From Amyloporia xantha (lineage: Eukaryota; Basidiomycota; Agaricomycetes; Polyporales; Adustoporiaceae): DNA of 64,000 nt. Location: contig JAYKKR010000001.1 of the NCBI GenBank assembly GCA_036971615.1, positions 3,658,001 through 3,722,000 of the forward strand, written 5' to 3'. Under the pieces are notes generated by a model. It worked only from the letters and a program-made list of their open reading frames with translations, was not told where the DNA came from and ran no database searches. The position numbers were made by a program, and so were the translations under genes. Below, one piece after another: positions 48,374 through 61,500 of this stretch (positions within the stretch are counted from its first letter, which is position 1; every line of letters begins with the position of its first letter).

Positions 48374-50839
48374 ATGACCTCTCATCAAAACGATTCTGCT
48401 CCGCAACCACGACGGCGGCAGAGGCCCCAGAGTGACCCATCAGCCACAGACGACGAGGATATGCCACCGAGAGCCCTGGCTACCTCTCTAGAAAGCATCC
48501 ACATCCAGCCACGGACTCCCAAGACGCCACGGAGCGGGCGTCAGCGATGGGATTCTGTAGACGATGCTGCGCTGGATGAAGTAGAGCTTAGCCTGTTGGA
48601 AGAAGATGAGCGTCGGGAAGCAGCAGAGGGCTTGCTTGATGAGGAGGAGCAGCGGCAGCCGGATGTCAAACGACCCATGTCGTCGCGGGACAAGCGGGCT
48701 ATCGTCCTGCTCATCGTTCTATGTATGTCTTGTGCTAGCTACAGTGTTGCTCTGTGCTAATTCGAAGTGCGCATAAGACCTAATACAAGGTTTTCCTGTG
48801 AGGTTTACTTTACATTTGTTGTTGTCAGTGGCTCATAGTGAAACATCCAGCTGGGCTTGGCTCTAGGTACGCATTCATGGCACAGCGGTTATATATGGCT
48901 CTCATGTTCTCCACAGGATCACTTCCATTCCTTCTACGAGAACATTTATCCTACTCACAGCTTGCTATCTTTTCGCTGTCGAGTTATCCATATTCCATGA
49001 AGTTGCTCTGGTCTCCCATAGTGGATTCAGTGTACTTTCCGTCTATTGGTCGTCGCAAGTCATGGATTATTCCCATGCAGTTGATGGTTGGTACTATAAT
49101 GCTTGCATTATCTTTTAGTGCAGATAAGATGATGAGTGACGTAAGTTCTCTTCCTTTTCTCTGTGTTCCACTCCTAATAAGAATAATCCAGCCGTCAGGA
49201 TATATATACGTATTGACTGCATCATTCACTGGTCTCGTGTTCTTGTCTGCTACTCAAGGTCAATCATTTTCTTCCTACGAGTGTTTCTTCTTGCTCACGC
49301 ACCAGAACAGACATCGCCGTTGACGGTGAGAGATTGTTTCGCTAATACCATCGTTGCGATCTGAAAATGGCCATGTCAGGCTGGGCGCTCACTCTCCTTT
49401 CGGAGGAAAACTTGCCTTACGCATCGACTTCCCAAACGATCGGTTTGAACACCGGTTATCTATTGTCCTACACTGTCTTCTTAGCACTCAATAGTGAGGC
49501 CTTTGCGTATGACCCTCACCCTCACCCCCGTCTTCACGAACATGATCACTGACATATATGTAGCCAAAAATGGGGCCTACCTCGACTGTCACTGAATGTT
49601 TACTTGCTGTTCTGCGCTCTCATGTCATACGGCGTCACTGTTTGGATATTCTTCAAAAAAGAGGTCGGATTTGTTTGCATTTGCGTCCATGTTATTATTG
49701 ACCGGACGATATGCAGGATAAGGAGAGCGCAGATCTCGATATCAGCATCAAGTCAGCCTATATGACAATGTGGACCATCTGCAAACTTAAACGTGAGTCG
49801 AGCCATCTTGCCAAAGTCCCATCCCATTCATCTTTCAACCACAGACGTACAGATCCTGCTCATAGTGCATCTATTCGCGAAAATTGGCTTCCAGGCTAAT
49901 GATGCTGTAACCTCGCTCAAAATGGTTGAGAAGGGCCTCGGTCGGGAGGACCTGGCTATGACAGTGCTCATTGACTTTCCCTTCCAAATATTCAGCGGTT
50001 GGCTGGCCGGAAATTGGTCCAGAGGGGACAAGCCTCTACGCCCGTGGATTTATGCTTACTGGCCCCGGCTGGCGCTGACATTGATTGCTACGTTGATGGT
50101 CTACTGGTTCCCAAAGCCACCAATCTCTACATGGTTCTTTGTCTTGATTGTGGTGCAGACGGTAACCTCATCTTTCGCTTCGTGAGTTGTATTTAATTAA
50201 GAAAAGGTGACTTGATCTTATACGGGCAAATTTCAGCACGATTCAGTTTGGAGGCATGGCTGCGTTCCATAGTCGGATATCTGATCCCGTCGTGGGCGGA
50301 ACTTATATGACAGTACGTGTGCGGTCTCATGCAGGATTTTTAGAGACTTATACTACGGTTCTTTAGTTGTTTGCTACCTTTTCTAATCTGGGCGGTACAT
50401 GGCCAAGGTTTTTCGTACTAAAAGGTCATACCCTCTATCTCTCTAGTAATCACATCTAACTGGACGTTACGCGTTGCAGGAGTGGATATGTTCAGCGTCG
50501 CGACTTGCAAAATCGGGCACGACCTCTCCGTGAAAGGTATGACGCATAATGTTCTTATATCTGTCTCTTCCTCAATCATCGCGTGGTAGCGGCCGAGTGT
50601 GTATCCGACCATGGGAAAACATCATGTGCTGAGCTTGGCGGAGAATGCGTCACCGAACGGGATGGATACTTTATTGTCTCGGGGATCTGCATAGGTCTAG
50701 GTGTGCTCTCCGTAATATTCTTTATGATCCCAACCGCACGCAAGCTACAAGGTATGTGCCACCATGCTAGCAATAATCTGTATCACGCTAATGAAGCTCT
50801 GCAGCCATTCCTCCGAGTAAGTGGCGTGTGTTCTCGTAG
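48374..50839 (+). CDS. Acetyl-CoA transporter, SLC33A1-like
   Basis: Multi-pass membrane protein that in animals imports acetyl-CoA into the ER/Golgi lumen; the fungal role is less clear. ATG 48374 starts a hydrophilic cytosolic N-terminus (about 110 residues, Arg/Glu-rich). After an intron come SLPFLLREHLSYSQLAIFSL, SSYPYSMKLLWSPIVDSVYF and GRRKSWIIPMQLMVG (about 48930-49090). Next are GWALTLLSEENLPYASTSQT (about 49375), FPFQIFSGWLAGNWSRGDKP, IQFGGMAAFHSRISDPVVGG, the lumenal Cys loop ECVTERDGYFIVSGICIGLG, and a last exon AIPPSKWRVFS, TAG 50837-50839. About 10-12 membrane spans. Many introns; no frame break noticed. Confidence 0.88.
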
Positions 50840-51209
50840 CAGGGTGTTAAATAGGGGAAATGGGGACGATATTTTAGATAAATGTGGCTACTGTGGACGC
50901 CTGTATTTGTCGATGGCACAAAGGCTGCACTCACATCCTCACTTTATTACAAGTAATGATGTACAATTACTTGCAATGAGGATCTCGTGGACATTGCTCA
51001 CAAGACGTTGAGATCGGAGGTAGGGGCACTCGGACGCGCCGGCCCTGAGGTAGGTCACGCTGGTCGTGGTCTGGCAGTGTGTACCAAGCACGCTTCGTGA
51101 CTTTTCGCATATCCTTTACTGAGCTTGCCTTCCGGTGCTAACAAAGCCACCCGAACACACAAACCTCTGCTACTCCATCCGCAATTTGCAAGGATATTTT
51201 GCTAGCAAA
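50840..51209. other. Spacer between transporter and GYF gene
   Basis: No gene recognised. Contains the presumed GYF-gene promoter. Confidence 0.4.
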
Positions 51210-54200
51210 ATGACCACAACTACGATGCACTTCGGGCCTGAATGGATGCGTACGAAGGGCTCTGCGCGCCCGGCACCATCTCCACCGCTTACAACTTCCC
51301 CTGCACCTCCTGGAGCATCGACATATTCTGCCTTAGTGACACCAGTAACACCTTCCGCTCCGGAGAGACGTGATGTTGTCCACCCATTCCGGTATTCCAG
51401 AGAGGAAATGCTCCGGATTTACAAGGAAGGGGGTGGTCGAGGAGGACTTGGTTTAGAAGTGGAGAGATGGGAAGGAATCGTCCGCGAGGTTGGATACGAT
51501 CCTGTTGGGTTGAAGGAGATGAGCGAGGGTGAGAAGAAGGTGATACCTGTGCCACTTTCGCGTTGGGTACTGCACACTCATGGGGTATGCAGATCTTTGC
51601 TGGTCCACTCAATTCTGAGATTCGTCGCCGGCAATCCACCGATGTGCTATCTCCCCTAACCACTTCTCTCGGGGATAGACCTAAGCTAGGTCATACACCT
51701 TCTGGATTGGCTAGTCCTATGCGCGAACGAATAGGGAACATTATGGGACGGAGGCGAGACAGTACAGGTGACTACGCTCGCTGTTTATTGTGTCCGACTC
51801 TGACGGCTAGGAAGATCAAGCCCCTCTTTCGCTGCCCCGAAAATTGTCCTTATCTTCGATGCAAGGACCTCTAGCTTCGCCCCGTGATGTTGCTCTTCCC
51901 TCCCCTCGAGCGCGTATGGGACTTACGCCAGGATTCGATGGCGTGCTCAGTGAATCTTGGTCTTCCAGACGGCGCCCTTCTGAGAGTACATCTAAGCCAG
52001 GTGCGGATGTGACAGCACGCAGGGAGAGGGAGCCGAGCGACTCAGGAAGCGAAGTAAAAAGGTCGGAAATCAAAGAAGAGGACAGTACCAGCATCTCGGA
52101 GCAGCCTCCTGATAATACTGGCTCTAGTGCCGGGACGTTGTCTGAACGTGATCCACCCCCAACTAGCAGTGTGAACGGATCCTTGGAGAACTTGGCTCGG
52201 ACTTCTGCAGACAATTTGATCTCAGGAGTGGCTAACTTGGGTATAGGTCACGACAGCCCAAATGTCACCCCCGCTGCTCAAGGAGCCGACATGGGTATGG
52301 ACACTGCTGCGAATAAACCTCCAGGCTTGACAGATCTAGCAAGTATTGAGTGGTCATATCTTGATCCGCAGGGACAGATACAAGGCAAGTATAATCAGAT
52401 TACGTTGCAGCTAGGCTTTGGGCTGAGGCCTTTGACCTGTTTATAGGGCCCTTCCGTGCAGATATCATGCAGCGTTGGCATGACGAAGGTTACTTTTCCG
52501 CTGACCTACTCATGAAGCGCACGCATCTTGATTCTGAATGGACATCTGTCGGTGAAATGTTACGACGGGCTGGAGGCAAGCCAATTTTCCTGACGCTTGG
52601 TGTGACGTCCGTTGCGCCGCCGGGCTTGACCCGTCGTTTGGATCCCTTACTGGAGAGGCCCCTTCAAACTTCAGATAGAAATTCGCCCTTCCAACCACTA
52701 CCTACACCGTCTCTGCGCACCTCGGCCCTGGACACCTACTTGCAGAATGGATCGAGTGCATCTGCGTCTCCGTCTTCCTCATTTGGTGCTGCCAGATTTG
52801 TGAATGGCTCGCCTGAGCCGAGTGCTTTCGAAGCCAGGACGAGCAATCACGTTTTCACCGACTCTCCTGTTGGTCCTCGGTTAGGATCATTTTCAACTAC
52901 TCCAGGTTCACCGATTACAATGGCAGGCCAAAGACGTACCGGTTTCAACGATTCCTTCGAATCTGCCGCAGGACTACGACCATCGTTTCCGCATACTCCC
53001 ACTAGCAGAATAGAAGGTCTTGGTTTCAATGGTGGGTTCCCAGGTTGTTCTACGTGCGTTGTACTCACCTATAATCACGTAAAGGTTTGGATGGCACGAC
53101 CACAAGCTCCATCGATTCAGGTGCAGCATATTCATCTGCTACCGGTAGGAGATTTCATCTATCATAGGTCTTGCCCATACTAAGACGGTCAACCAGGGTC
53201 CCTACATGGTCGTCAAGACTTTTCTATGAGCAATGGTCATGCCGGATCTTCCAGTTTTACGGGTGTTGAGACTGGTGCTACCTCAGGAATCAATAGCCAA
53301 GCAAGCGTTTCCCGTGTCATGAACAGAGATGTCTTCAGTAGATCTACAGGTGATGACATGCAGTCCCCCTTTATGTTGGGTGGCTCGTTTGTGAATGGCT
53401 CAGCTTCGTTCCCCTCCAATGGCCAACATTTCCCTCAAAATCAACCTCTGTCGTATCCCTCTCAAGATGGTCGCTCGTTTAATTCTCTCAATCCACTAGC
53501 TGAACGGCAACCTACTCTATCTCATCCTATCTCTAACAACCAGCAACTTCGTCCCTCATTCTCTTCTACTGGTGGTTTCGCCGGCTCTCAGGCACAATGG
53601 CCTCTTCAAGGCGCACCTGTGGCACGTCGCCCGGGTCCCTTCGACCCAGATTATCCTACGGTTAATAATACAGTAATTACTGGATCATCTACAACACCTC
53701 ATCCGGCGTATGGTCGCACCTCTCAAAGCGTTCCGTCGAACGATCAGTCTCCCTGGTTCACGGCGCCTACTCAAGGTGCAGCTGGTGATGGCTGGGCGAA
53801 TAACTCTAGTAGTCTTACTGTTGCCAATCTAGGTCATCATAATCAACAGCAACAGCAGGAAGAGACCCAGAGTCGCCCAGTCGAGGTTGCAGGTACCCCG
53901 GTGCATGCTGTCGCTCTCGAAGAAAGCCATCCCAACCCTTCCGACCCAGTCGAACCTGCTGCAGTCCGGTTGACTGTTGAGCAGCCTCGTCCTGCGGAAA
54001 AGTCTCGTCGCAAGTCTAGTGCACAGCCAGCACCCTCTACTGTACAGCCTGTGGTGAACAGAGCACCTGTACCTACCGTAACTGCAAAGCCCCCATCACC
54101 AGTTACTCCTGTTGAACCGAAGCCTGCCTGGGCGAAGGAAGAGGAGGGTAAGGCGGCCAAGCCTGTTGGTGCTACATTAGGCCTCCGCGAAATTCAAGAG

Positions 54201-55286
54201 GCGGAAATGAAAAAGTTAGAGGCACGCAAAGCCGCCGAACGGGAACGCGAAAGGGCTGCCCGCGCCGCCAATGGGTCTGCCTCCCAAGCGGAGGACTTCC
54301 AACCTTTTACCGCGTCATGGGGTCTGCCAACGTCTCAGGCGGGCACGGCTCGCGCAACATCAACCGCAAAAGAGTCGGCGTCTTCGCTTGCGACGCCAAC
54401 TACTCCAGTATGGACTAGCACGCCGAAGACTCCAGCGACGAAGAAGAGTATGAAGGAGATCCAGGAGGAGGAAGAGAAGCGCAAGAAGGTCGCTGCCAAG
54501 GAAAAGGAGACCGTTGCTGCCGCGGCGAAAAGGGGCTATGCGGAAACGACGAACAAGGTGAGGGTTGTAGTCTGCCATCATTTTTGGTACTAAAAGTGGT
54601 CTTTTCAGAGCACACCTCCTGCTCAACCATCGGGAGGAGCGTGGACTACGGTAGGGACTGCAGGTAAGGTTGCTGGTACCACCACGTCCACAACCAGGCC
54701 TGTGTTGTCGACGTCGAACTCTGCGAAGGTTGGCGCAAGTGTCTCATCTACAGCAGCAATGTCGCCATCCACCACAAGCGTCCGAGTAACAACCTCCTCA
54801 GCAGCTGTCACTTCTCGACCTCCTATGTCTTCGAAGGCAACATCGAAAGCGGATGATTTCCCCACGCCACCTTCGCACGAGTTCTTAAAGTGGCTTGGTG
54901 ATTCTTTGAAAGGCTTGAATAACTCCATCAACTGTGCGTCCTTTATTACTTCTCGCGTTGCCGGATGTTGACAGCCTCCTTATCCAGTTGAGGAAATCAC
55001 GTCGATGCTTCTTTCTTTTCCACTGGATCCTGATCCCTCTACGATCGAGATCATCTCCGATTTGATCTATGCAAGTAGCACTACTCTTGATGGCCGAAGG
55101 TTCGCATCGGAGTATGTAAGCAGGCGCAAGGCAGATGCGGCATCGCGGTCCAAGAATGGTGCTCCTGCAAGCTCTTCCGCGAAGCCACTGTCGATTGCAG
55201 AGGTGGTGAAGACACAACCGAAGCCAGCACAATCAGAGTGGGGGTTCAAAGTGGTGAACAAGAAGAAGAAAGGTGGGCGAGCATGA
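51210..55286 (+). CDS. GYF-domain protein (Smy2/Syh1/GIGYF-like)
   Basis: Adaptor that binds Pro-rich partners, linked to translational repression and mRNA decay in this family. ATG at 51210 (MTTTTMHFGPEWMRTKG). An N-terminal motif, HPFRYSREEMLRIYKEGG (about 51385), precedes a Ser-rich part. The GYF domain is at about 52345-52580: IEWSYLDPQGQIQGPFRADI then MQRWHDEGYFSADLLMKR. The intron inside it (52385-52446) uses a GC donor (GCAAGT). A long Ser/Pro/Gln-rich region follows, then a Glu/Lys coiled coil (LREIQEAEMKKLEARKAAER, about 54190), a second one (SMKEIQEEEEKRKKVAAKE), a FPTPPSHEFLKWLGDSLKGL motif near 54870 and a basic end KVVNKKKKGGRA at 55286. Near 51585 the frame changes after LHTHG: either a 35-nt intron or a missing G in a GGGG run. 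Confidence 0.85.
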
Positions 55287-56493
55287 GTTGCACCAGATTG
55301 ACGAAGCGCACCACGACAGTTGGGGAAATTCTCATTGTGACATTCGTTGTGTCTATCTTATAAAGCCCAGAGGCTGTAGTTTGATCTAGCTCTGCGTCTT
55401 GCCGTGTGCTGTGTACTGTTGTGCATCTACTCCCCCTCCCTTGCCTATTGGCTAGTTGTTCTATAATGTCGGACGGAACGATACTGTGATACTGCGATAC
55501 CGGGTCAACGACTCGGTGGAGCAAATTAATTCAAATTTTAGTAAACAGACGGATTGCTACATTGTGGTCCGGGATATATATGAGCTTGAAAGTCTCGCAA
55601 GTCCATGCACGCCTATAGAGACCCATGTGAGACGTCGTTGGCTTCGACTTGGGAGGTCGGCGCAAGGTGCACTTGTACAGAAATAAAGTGAACAAGGCAT
55701 TGGCCCAGCTGCAGAGGAGCAATAATGGGAGGCCTAATTCTGAAGAGTGAAAATTGACCTGTATACCGTTAAAATCTAATTCACAGACTATCCGTTTAGG
55801 GGCTAAGCCCCCATATATCGCTTCGCATCCAAGTCCGTAATATCTCTAATGCAACCCTGGCCACTATCGCTTCTAGGAGGAACTGCCTATTGCCTCACTG
55901 GTAGAATTGGCATCATCGCACGTGTGCTTCGTTAGGACAAGAGCACTGCATGCACTTGAAATCTATCAAAGTGCACATTGGGAGATCATGATAATATTAT
56001 CATGTGGGAAGCGGCGAACTCGCTGCTGCAAAAGCTATGTCAAAGCCGGAGGTTTGAAAGGGACCGGTCGAAGAGTATCATAACATCCACTCACTTGTCA
56101 GCACAGGCGAGACCTTTGTTGCTGTCCGCTGCCCGCTGTCTGTGACGCAGGCTATGGTAAAGGTCTTGTAAGATATATATTCATCGAGCAGGTACTGGTG
56201 AATTCGGCGGAGGCAAAGCGCAAGAAGCACAGAACAACGGCAACGGGGGAAATTTGAAGACAAGTCTTTCCACCTAGTGGTGAGACTTTTGTTGAGGGCC
56301 CGGCTGAGAGTTCCTGACACTGGTTTTTTTGCCCTAAACTTTGCAGTGCACACAACGAACGTGTACACATTGACTAAAACGCTCAGACAGAGGTTCAGCC
56401 ACGGTCAGAAACGGACTTCAATGGCCCTCCTACCCTTCAGGACAAAATGGTATGCAACTATTGATGCACAGATGAGCAAATCGGACGCATATA
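55287..56493. other. Intergenic region between converging genes
   Basis: 1.2 kb between the GYF gene and the 3' end of the next gene. No supported gene, RNA or repeat is seen. Confidence 0.4.
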
Positions 56494-58043
56494 TTACACT
56501 TTACCATCCGGACTTGCATTCCCACCGCCCATACTAAATAAGCTCTCCATATCTGACGTAGAGCTGAACGAAAAATCTATGGGGTTCGAATAGGAAGGTC
56601 CGCTGTTGGGGACAGAGCTGTTTGTGGGTGGTGAAGACGAAGCGCTGAAACTTGCTAGCAGTGAGGCAGGAGAAGGTGCGCCTCGCATGGCATCGGAATC
56701 TGGGGGTTGCGTATGGGGTAGTCCGTTGCTAAAGGGCGCAGTACGTAAGGACGCTTCAAGAGACCCAAAGATGTCTCCGGCGTCCCCTGTATCGTCGGGG
56801 CCTACCGCTTTGAAAGCATTGAGGAGGAATAAATCGTCTTCCTCTTTCGTCCTTACATTGGAGGACGAGCCAGGGTCCTGGCTGTTGCCCATCGTGAATC
56901 CTGGGGCGGCATGGAAATAATGCTCTACCTGCGCATTTGTAGGAATGTTGGCGCCGGGGTCGAACATGTCGAGATCCATGTCCAGGTCAAGCTCGATCGG
57001 CTTGTCGGCGGAGCTGCCCAATGCAGGATCCAAAGATACGGCAGCAGCGGCGGCCTCAGCCGCATGCTGCATTTCAATCTCCATCTCGTTGTCGCCCGCT
57101 GTGAGATCAATATCTACGGGCCTACTGCTAGCGTCGAGAGCTTCCATAAGCTCTTGTGGGATGTTCCTATGCGAGGACTTCGGGGCGAGTGTGACCGGAG
57201 ACGAGAGACCGCTCGCGAGTACTTCGTCAGGATTGAATCGCAGAGGAGTTGAGGATAGATCGAGCTTGTGCGGGAACGGCGGGCGCTGGAGGGAGGAGAG
57301 AGAGACCGTGGATTGACGGCGAGCGGGCGTTGGCAGAGACGACTTCGAGGTTTGCGCGGTGGACGATGAATCTCCAGTTGATAGCATTGATTGGGTAGGC
57401 GAGGCGGGAGGCGTGGACGTGCTGGGCGCGGGCGGATCTGCTTGCGGTGTAGGCACCTTGGCGGCTGCGGCAGCAGCAGCTTCTGCCTTCAAACGCTCCT
57501 CTTCGCGATGTAGATCCCGCTGAAGGACGGCTATGGCTCGATGCTAATAGATATATCAGCCTAAAGTAAACGCATACTAGTAGTTACAAGGCTTACCAGA
57601 TGGTTCTCCATGGCGTCGCAGAGTTGGTCGTACTTCTCAACCTCACGGCCAAGCGATGCAGTGAGTGATCGAGGTGGATGGGCTGCATACTGCTGCACAC
57701 CGCTGGAGCACAGATTGAGCAATATTTAGATTCAAACATAAATGCAGTGACGTACAGTTTCCGGACGTCGGCATAGAATCCGTATACCTGCCCTGTCTTT
57801 ACTACCGCACTCTTGCCCACGAAAGGAAGATCAGCTATTACACAGCGACAGAGACGTGATATTGAAGAGTGTGCTCACCCTCAGACATGCCGAGAGTGCA
57901 GTCATCTCTGGCTCTAAGATACCTTGCGGAGGAATAGGGTCTGGAGGAGGCGGCATGGCCACACTCTGAGCAGCTTTAGCGGCTGCAGTTGCGGGAACAT
58001 CTCTCCCCGAGAGCGATATCTTGCGAGGGGACTTGGGAGGCAT
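56494..58043 (-). CDS. Unknown Ser/Pro-rich protein with an acidic DxD stretch
   Basis: Not recognised. ATG 58041-58043 (MPPKSPRKISLSGRDV), then DLPFVGKSAVVKTGQVYGFY and, in the next exons, PPRSLTASLGREVEKYDQLC DAMENHL, a helical, possibly coiled-coil segment RAIAVLQRDLHREEERLKAE ending in an Ala run, and a long low-complexity region with IELDLDMDLDMFDPG (about 56960) and KEEDDLFLLNAFKAVG. It ends GGGNASPDGKV, TAA at 56494-56496. The conserved short N-terminal block followed by a disordered acidic tail suggests a nuclear regulator or complex subunit; that is a guess. The join between exon 1 and exon 2 near 57840-57890 could not be made in frame with certainty. Divergent from the next gene. 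Confidence 0.6.
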
Positions 58044-58501
58044 TCTGGACTTATGAGATGGACTGTATAGGCTTGCTTGTCAGGTATACGAGAAGAAGTC
58101 TCAAGTGCAAGTACGCGAGAGGCACATGATGATAGAGATGATCATGGGCGTCTCTTCAGTGGTGGCGAGACGCGACTCGGACTTCGACGAGCTCAGTGTA
58201 TGCAAGCTGCTTGCCAAAAGTCGGAACGTCTTGGGGAACTACCTCGAATAGCACTGGCTTGACTGGGGAGACGACAAGGCTGATTCCAAGGCTGATTTCA
58301 CTGCAATACACGGCTCTACAAAGCTTCCTTGAGTCTCGCGTCGACGCACTTCATGCAGGGTCTTCTGGGGTGTCTTGGGAGCCAATATCATCATTCTCCG
58401 ATTGTTCGACGTTACTACGAGTCTTGCGAAAGACAGCTCACTGTAGAAGACTATGCATGGTCCTTCAGAACTTCCTGGAAGCTTGTCGGAACTCGACCTC
58501 G

Positions 58502-61500
58502 ATGTTCAGAACGCAGTTGAGTCGTGGCAGACGATCGTCTGTGTTCGTAACGCTGTTCTGACAAAACGACTATCTTTCAACTTCACAGCGCCGAATTCGC
58601 CATATTACAGCCGTCCAAGTACGCAATCTAACCCCTTTTCCTGTCCGTGATGCCTTCGCCTCCGCCCTCAAGCAACCGTCAGAACAACCTCAGTTTACAC
58701 CACATGGGCATCTTTCGGATGACTTGGATCTCGCTATTGGGAGGAAACATGCTAGGAGGATGTCTTCGACGTCCAGCATACCGTTAGCTGGTTCCAGATT
58801 TGATGGAGATACCCTGCAGCGTGAGTTCGATCGTTCCAGTGAAACGGGCACGAGGAAAAGAAACTCGTCCAAGGCAAGCGTCCCAAACGCTACCAATTCA
58901 ACTACTTCCTCTAGCCCGACATTTTCACGCCGACTATCCAATACTACTGCCCCTACTGTGCGTCCAGCTCATCGTCAGCGCACGATATCCATGGCATCTT
59001 CATCAACTTCGCATACGGGCGACCCACGGGAGTTGAATGGATCTAGTTCTACCGCGCTTCCGGACCTCCTTAGGGATACTTCGCAAAGAGGGTTAGAAAA
59101 GGTTCTTCAGAGTCGGTTGGTCGAGACATTTCTCACTATCACTTTACCTCCGACCCCGCTTTCTCTGGGCGTCTTGGCTGTCAATGGTGTGCCCCATGAA
59201 GTGAGAGACACTTCAGGGCCGAAGTCACCTCGGACTTTGACTCCGGATGTGAAATCTGGAAGTCGAGAGAGGGCATCTACCTTGGCGCAGAAGCCGGATT
59301 CGTCGTCAAAGACAACTGTCAGAAGGAGCACTGTGACTGCTTCTTCAACGAAGACAAGTCTATCCCGCCCCACGACGCCTTCGAAATTGAATACATTATC
59401 CTCTGTGCCGAATTCGCCTCAAAGTGGCTCGTCAAATAAGAAGTCCGCTTCTATGACGCCCTCCAATGGGAAGGCATCCAAACCACTAGCGTCGCCGCCT
59501 GCGCACCGGCAACGTTCCCCTATACCCCCACCGTTGTCATCGCCATCCTTGCTGTCATCTTCGACTAAGACCGAACATATCGCGGGGTCCAGCAGTGCAT
59601 CCATGAAGACTCCTTCATCATCGCAGGTGCACCAGAGTGAACAATTTGTTGTGCCGGATTACATGTCCCCTGTGCACAAACCTTCCACGAATCCGACATT
59701 TCAGATCGATGCGCGGTCTGGAGGTGAGTTCGTTCATGGTGCAGATCTGACGAGTTCGCGCATGCGTGTGGAGATGTGGGGACATGTGAAACATGGGCTG
59801 GGATGGGCATCGGCCAGGGAGGCGGATGCTAAAGGGAAAGGAAAGCAGCGGGATAATGAAGAGGAGCAACGCTTAGAGTGGAGGGTGTTAGAGGGGTGGG
59901 ACGTTGATCTGAGGGATCTAATACCCTTGCCCGAAGATGTGAGTCTCATCATTGTCTTCATAAAAATCCTCGTTTAGCTGAGCCACCTTTGCCCATAGCT
60001 TGCTTCACACCCGTCACATCTGCCCTCTAATGCACTCCTGGTTACTCTATCTCCACCGGGCAGGACTTTCTATTTCCCCTCACCTGCTTCGGAGGTTCCT
60101 TCGCCCCTTCCGTCGACTTCCAACTCGGGATACAATTCGGACCCGGAGTCAGATATCAGTAAAGTGAGGAGCGCTGGAGAGGTGATACCTGGCCGAAACA
60201 TAAGGTGGGCTGCAGATAAACGCAAGGATGCACCGGAGACGGCGGATCTTGGTGACATGGAGGAGTATGGCTCTGTCATGAGGAAAGGCAAGCGGCGTAC
60301 GGCGGCATGGCAAGACCTCCTAAGGTTTGTGTTCTGTAATGAGCTCTATTGTTCACAGACTTATAGCAGTATATTGGCAGACTCATTAACTTGCAGGCTT
60401 GCATCGCCGACACACAACAGTCTCTGTCTGACATTGTCCATGAGATTGACAAGACCGTGATGCAGCCAGGCCCGGGCACTCTCGTAAGTGTCTTTCTGTT
60501 GTCTTGCCTCTTCATCTTCACAAATTCGGGCATCATGTGCCGTCTTCCGCATGAGCTCTGTTTTACTTTTTATGTCGTCTCTGCTTAGAGCGTGCGTGTC
60601 TGAAGTTCTTTACTGAAAGCGTCGCGAAGTTTCGGAGCGTGGCGCTTGGATAGGGCAGTTACGGAATGAAGCTGGTGCTGTTTCAATAGAGTCGGAAAAG
60701 TGTGCGTTTGTAAATTTACGGCTTTTGACGCATACTGAGACGCATACTGACGTTGGATACAGTACGAAGTCGAATATCTGAGCGGAGAGAAGAGCTGCGC
60801 AGACGGCGAGAGGATCTTGCTTTGGCCCGTGAGGCGTACGAAAGCGATCGCCAGACGGAGCATCAGCTGGAAGGAGAACTCGGGGATGAGAGGTGCCTGA
60901 ATTCTTATACGATTCATCTTCTTTTACTCACTCGACGTTGCAGGGATCGATTGAACACTCTCCGCAGTCAGATCGGTCCTATGCGCAATGTCCTTATTTC
61001 AACATTGTCTTTTATTTTCCCCATCGAGCTCGTCTCTCCTCCAGACCTCCTCTTCACCATCCTCGATGTGCCATTACCGATCCCAATTGCTTCAACGGAT
61101 CCTGCGCCACCGCTCTCTCTTCCTTTGCATAAAGGAAGTAACAGAAGAGGGAGTGGCGACTGCCTTGGGGTATGCGGCCCAGGTCGTGCGGCTACTTGGG
61201 GCATACATGGGTATAAGCTCAGTGTATCCCGTGACGTGCGTGGGCAGCAGGAGCTTGATCAAGGACGGGATTTCTGCAATGGTGGGTCCTAGAATGTGAG
61301 TCGAAGGAGTCTTTGCAGGTGCCTTAATTATTTATTGACACGGATGCGCCTCGATTAGGTTTCCCCTTTTCTCAAGAGGGGTGGATACATACCGGTTCGA
61401 ATATGGAGTTTTCCTATTGAACAAGGACATTGAGCTGGTATGTCACTTTCTCCTTTTAGCTCCTGCAATTTGCTTACTCATGTTGTCCTTTTGTCCGCTA

